A stretch of DNA of 64,000 nucleotides from Sambucus nigra (lineage: Eukaryota; Streptophyta; Magnoliopsida; Dipsacales; Adoxaceae). How positions within the stretch are numbered: position 1 is the stretch's first letter; every line of letters begins with the position of its first letter. Positions 60,185 to 64,000 of the stretch are shown piece after piece. The DNA lies in contig OX422210.1 of assembly GCA_949130495.1 (NCBI GenBank), positions 636,392,585 to 636,456,584 of the forward strand, in the 5' to 3' direction. The position numbers and the translations under genes are program-made. The notes under the pieces were generated by a model. The model did not search any database, was not told the DNA's origin, and saw only the letters and a list, made by a program, of their open reading frames with translations.

Positions 60185-60289
60185 CTCACATTTTTATTCA
60201 CTTGATATTCATATTTTTTAAAATCTTTTATTCCTATATAATGGTTAATTAAGTTCTCATTTGGGGGTTAAAAGTTGCAAATATTTAGA

Positions 60290-63200
60290 CTTATGCTTGA
60301 AAACATGTCATTGGAGGGTGAAAATGCTAAATAACCCCCAAACGTCCCCGCAAGAGGCATGAACACCTCGCACGGGACCAACATAAAATATAGCAAGTAA
60401 TTGCATAGTCACGGGATGCCAAGTTAGAGAAGATGACCAAAACTTACAAATAGTTAGACTAAGTCTTGAAAATATGCCGTTAAAGGGAAAAAATGCAAAA
60501 CAATCTCCAAACGATCCCACAAGAGGCACGAACACCTCTTACAGAACGAACGTAAAATATAGCAACTGATTGCATAGTCATGGGACTTCCGGTTCGAGAA
60601 CATGACCAAAACATGCAAATAGTTAGACTTAGACTTGAAAAATTCCCTTGAAGGGAAAAAATGCAAAACATCCCCCAAATGACTCCGCAAGAGGCACAAA
60701 CACCTCACGTGGGTCCAACATAACTTGTAGCAACTAACCGCGTAGTCATGGACTCTCGATTCAAGAACATGACAAAAACTTGCAAATTATTAGACTTAGC
60801 TTGAAAGCATTCCCTGGAAGTGCGAAAACATAAAAATAAACCCCAAATGGCCCCTTAAGAGGCACAAACACCTTCCATAGGACCAACGTAACATGTTGCA
60901 ACTAACTGCGCAGTCACGGGACTCCTGATTCGAGAACAAGACCAAAACTTGCAAATTATTAGACTTTAGGCTTGAAAACATGTTGTTGAAGAGACACCCT
61001 CAGGGGACCAACATAAAATGTAGCAAGTGACCACATTAGCATAATATGCTCGATTCGAGAACATGACCAAAACTTGCAAATAGTTAGAATTAGGCTTGAA
61101 AACATGCTGTTGAAGAGTGAAACTACAAAACAACCCCCAAACGGTCCCGCAATTGGCATAAACACCTTGCAGGGGACCAACATAAAATGTAGAAAGTGAC
61201 CGCATTATCACAAGATGCTCGGTTCGAGAACATGACCAAAACTTACAAATAGTTAGAATTAGGCTTGAAAGCATGTTGTTGAAGAGCAAAAATGCAAAAC
61301 AACCCCCAAAACGGCCCCGTAAGAGGCACGAACACCTCACACGGGACCAATGTAACATGTACCAACTCACTGTGTAGTCACAAGACACCCAGTTAGAGAA
61401 CATGACAAAAACTTGCAAATAGTTATACCTAGTCTTGAAAACATGTTATTGAAGGGCAAAAATGCAAAACAAACCCCGAATGGCCCCCTCAAGAGGTACG
61501 ACCACCTCGAACGGGACCAATGCAACACGTAGCAACTCACTGCATAGTCACGGACGGGACTCTCGATTTGAGATCGTGACCAAAACTTTCAAATAGTTAG
61601 CCTTAGGCTTGAAATAATGTCGTTGAAGGGCGAAAATACAAAACAACCCCCAATTATCCCCACAAGAGGCACAAACACCTCTTATGGGACCAACGTAACA
61701 CGTAACAACTAACTGCGTAGTCATGAGACTTCCGATTTGAGAATATGACCAAAACTTACAAATAGTTAGACTTAGTCTTGACTACATGTTGTCGAAGTGA
61801 AAAAATACAAAATAACCCCCAAATGGCCTCGCAAAAGGCATAAATAGGTCGCACAGGACCAACGTAACACGAAGCAACTGACTGCGTAGTCATGAGACTT
61901 TCGGTTCGAAAATTACAAATAATTAGACCTAGGCTTAAAAACATGCCGTTAAAGGGCGAAAATGAAAAATGGCCCATAAATGACCCTGTAAGAGGCACGA
62001 ACACCTCGTACGAGACTAACGTAACACGTATAAACTCGCACGTATTAACGAGATGTCCGGTTAGAGAGCATGACCAAAACTTGTAAATAGCCAAACTTAG
62101 GCTTAAAAATATGTTATTGAATGGCAAAAATGCAAAATAACTCCCAAATGGCCCCCCAATAGGAATAAACACCTCGCACGGGACCAATATAACACGTTGC
62201 AACTAACCGTGTAGTCACGGGACTTTCGATTATAGAACATGACCAAAACCTGGAAATAGTTAGACTTAGTCTTGAAAAAAATGTTATTAAGGGGCAAAAT
62301 GAAAATATCCTCGAAACGGCCCCACATGATGCACAAACACCTCGCACGGGACCTATGTAATACATAGCAACTGACTGTGTAGTCGCGAGACTGCCGATTA
62401 GAGAACATGACCAAAACTTGCAAATAGTTAGACTTTGGCTTGAAAATATACCGTTACAGGGAAATATTTGAAAACAGCCCCGCAAAAGGCACAAACACCT
62501 CACACGAGACCAACGTAATATGGAAAAAGTGATCGCGTAGTCACGAGATGCCCAATTACAGAACATGATAAAAATTTACAAATAGTCAGACTTGGACTTG
62601 AAAACATACCGTTGAAGGGAAAAAACACAAAACAATACCCAAACGGCCCTGCAAGAGGCACGGACACCTCGCACGGGACCAATGTAATGCGTAGTAACTG
62701 ACCACTTAATCACAAGAATCCCGATTAGAGAACATGACCAAAACTTGCAAATAGTTAGACTTAAGCTAGAAAACATGCCGTTGAAGAGCGAAAATGAAAA
62801 ATAACCCTCAAACGGCCCTGCAAGAGGCATGAACGCCTCATACGGGACCAAGATGGCACGTAATAAGTGTCTGCGTAGTCAAGGGATGCCTGGTGAAAGA
62901 TATATGACCAAAACTTGCAAATAGTTAGACATAGGCTTAAAAACATGCTGTTGAAGGGAAAAAAATGAAAATAGCCCCCAAATGGCCTCACAAGAGGCAC
63001 GAACACCTTGCACGGGACCAACGTAACACGAAGCAATTGTCTGCCTAGTCACAGAACACTCGATTAAATAACATGAACAAAACATGGAACTGGTTAGACT
63101 TAGGCTTGAAAACATGTTATTGATGGGCAAAAATGCAGAACAACCTCGAAATGGGCCCGCAAGAGGCACGAACACCTCGCATGGGACCAATATAACATAT

Positions 63201-64000
63201 AGCAACTTAACGTATAGTCATGGGAATCTTGATTTGAGAACATGACCAAAACTTGCAAATAGTTAGACTTAGGCTTTTAAACATGTCGTTGAAGGGTGAA
63301 AGTGCAAAACAACCCCCAAATGGCCTTGCAAGAGGCATGAACACCTGGCACAGGACTAACGTAACACATAATAACTAACCGCATAGTCACGGGACTCCCG
63401 ATTTGAGAATATGACCAAAACTTGCAAATAGTTAGACATAGGCTTAAAAACATGTTGTTGAAGTGTGAAAATGAAAAATAGACCCAAACGACCCTGCAAG
63501 AGGCACGAACACCTTTCACGGGACAAATGTAATACGTAGCAACTGAACGAGCAGACACAAGACTCTCGATTCGAGAACATGAACAAAATTTGAAAGGCTT
63601 AAAAATGTGTCGCTGAGGGAAAAAAATGCAAAATAGCCCCCTAACGGCCCTACAAGAGGCACGAATACCTTGCATGAGACTAACGTATCACTTAGCAACT
63701 AACCGCATAGTCACGGGAATCTCGGTTAGAGAACATGATCAAAACTTATAAATAGTTACACGTAGGCTTGAAAACATGCCGTTAAAGGGCAAAAATAAAA
63801 AATAACCCCTAAATGGCCCCGTTGAGGCACGGACACCTCGCACGAGACAAACATAACACGTAGCAACTGATCATATAGTCATGGGACTCTTGGTTTGAGA
63901 ACATGACAAAACTTGCAAATAGTTAGACTTAGACTTGAAAACATGTCGTTGAAGGATGAAAATGCAAAACATCCCCCAAATGGCCCTGACAGAGGTATGA
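60290..64000 (-). repeat. tandem array 2 of the 168-bp repeat, at least 22 units
   Basis: Same repeat as 40558-45127 but in the opposite orientation, running off the window. On the minus strand the units read CTAAGTCTAACTATTTGCAAG where array 1 has CTAAGTCTACCTACTTGCAAG. This difference is nearly constant within each array. The spacing is again about 168 bp (for example ACATGACCAAAACTT-type words near 60432, 60600 and 60768). Frames are open over two or three units on the minus strand, with stops elsewhere. Confidence 0.93.

Noticed and set aside
40558..64000. Regularly spaced repeats as a possible CRISPR array
   Set aside because: The whole 168-bp unit is conserved, with no unique spacers, and the sequence is plant nuclear DNA.

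Overview
The window is plant nuclear DNA, most likely from a flowering plant with a large, AT-rich, repeat-rich genome. No intact host gene, rRNA or tRNA gene was found. Nearly everything is transposable-element sequence: Ty3/gypsy LTR retrotransposons of two lineages (Athila/Tat-like with a tRNA-Asp primer site, and Tekay/Del-like chromoviruses with a tRNA-Met primer site and a chromodomain remnant), solo LTRs, a palindromic MITE, CACTA DNA transposons, and two large arrays of a 168-bp tandem repeat.

Region 1-12535 is a nest. A minus-strand Athila/Tat-like element (gag, protease, RT, RNase H and integrase, all broken by stops) occupies 1-7247 and sits in the tail of a second LTR element (7248-7919). 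That element lies in the 3' part of a third, plus-strand non-autonomous element (7920-7956 plus 10562-12535), which also received a chromovirus solo LTR (7957-10561). Region 12536-17734 is decayed chromovirus-like sequence holding another solo LTR and a palindromic MITE (15222-15796) set in TA microsatellite.

Region 17735-34604 reads as one chromovirus LTR (start 17735, primer site 34590) split by two non-autonomous Athila/Tat-like elements. One is complete (18030-24424, with an exact 5-bp AACAT target duplication). The other is rearranged (26050-33690), with two LTRs in head-to-head orientation, each with its own primer-binding site. These elements carry no pol but share a decayed open reading frame of unknown function, a sense-strand purine tract and a conserved small hairpin.

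Region 34605-37030 holds a probable solo LTR and a hAT-like MITE. From 37031 to the right edge the window is CACTA sequence. An outer plus-strand copy (alpha) starts at 37031. Its ORF1 transposase-type gene (38572-39721) is interrupted by an inner, minus-strand CACTA copy (beta, 39722-58911) with a TTA target duplication, and ORF1 resumes in frame at 58915. Beta is in turn interrupted by a chromovirus (48273-58871). Each CACTA copy is associated, in its own orientation, with an inverted duplication of a coding-like fragment followed by an array of the 168-bp repeat (40558-45127 in beta; 60290 to the window end next to alpha). The two arrays are distinct subfamilies. This CACTA-plus-palindrome-plus-satellite arrangement is the most interesting structure here.

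All positions were read by eye. Identity figures are rough, and no alignment or database search was run.
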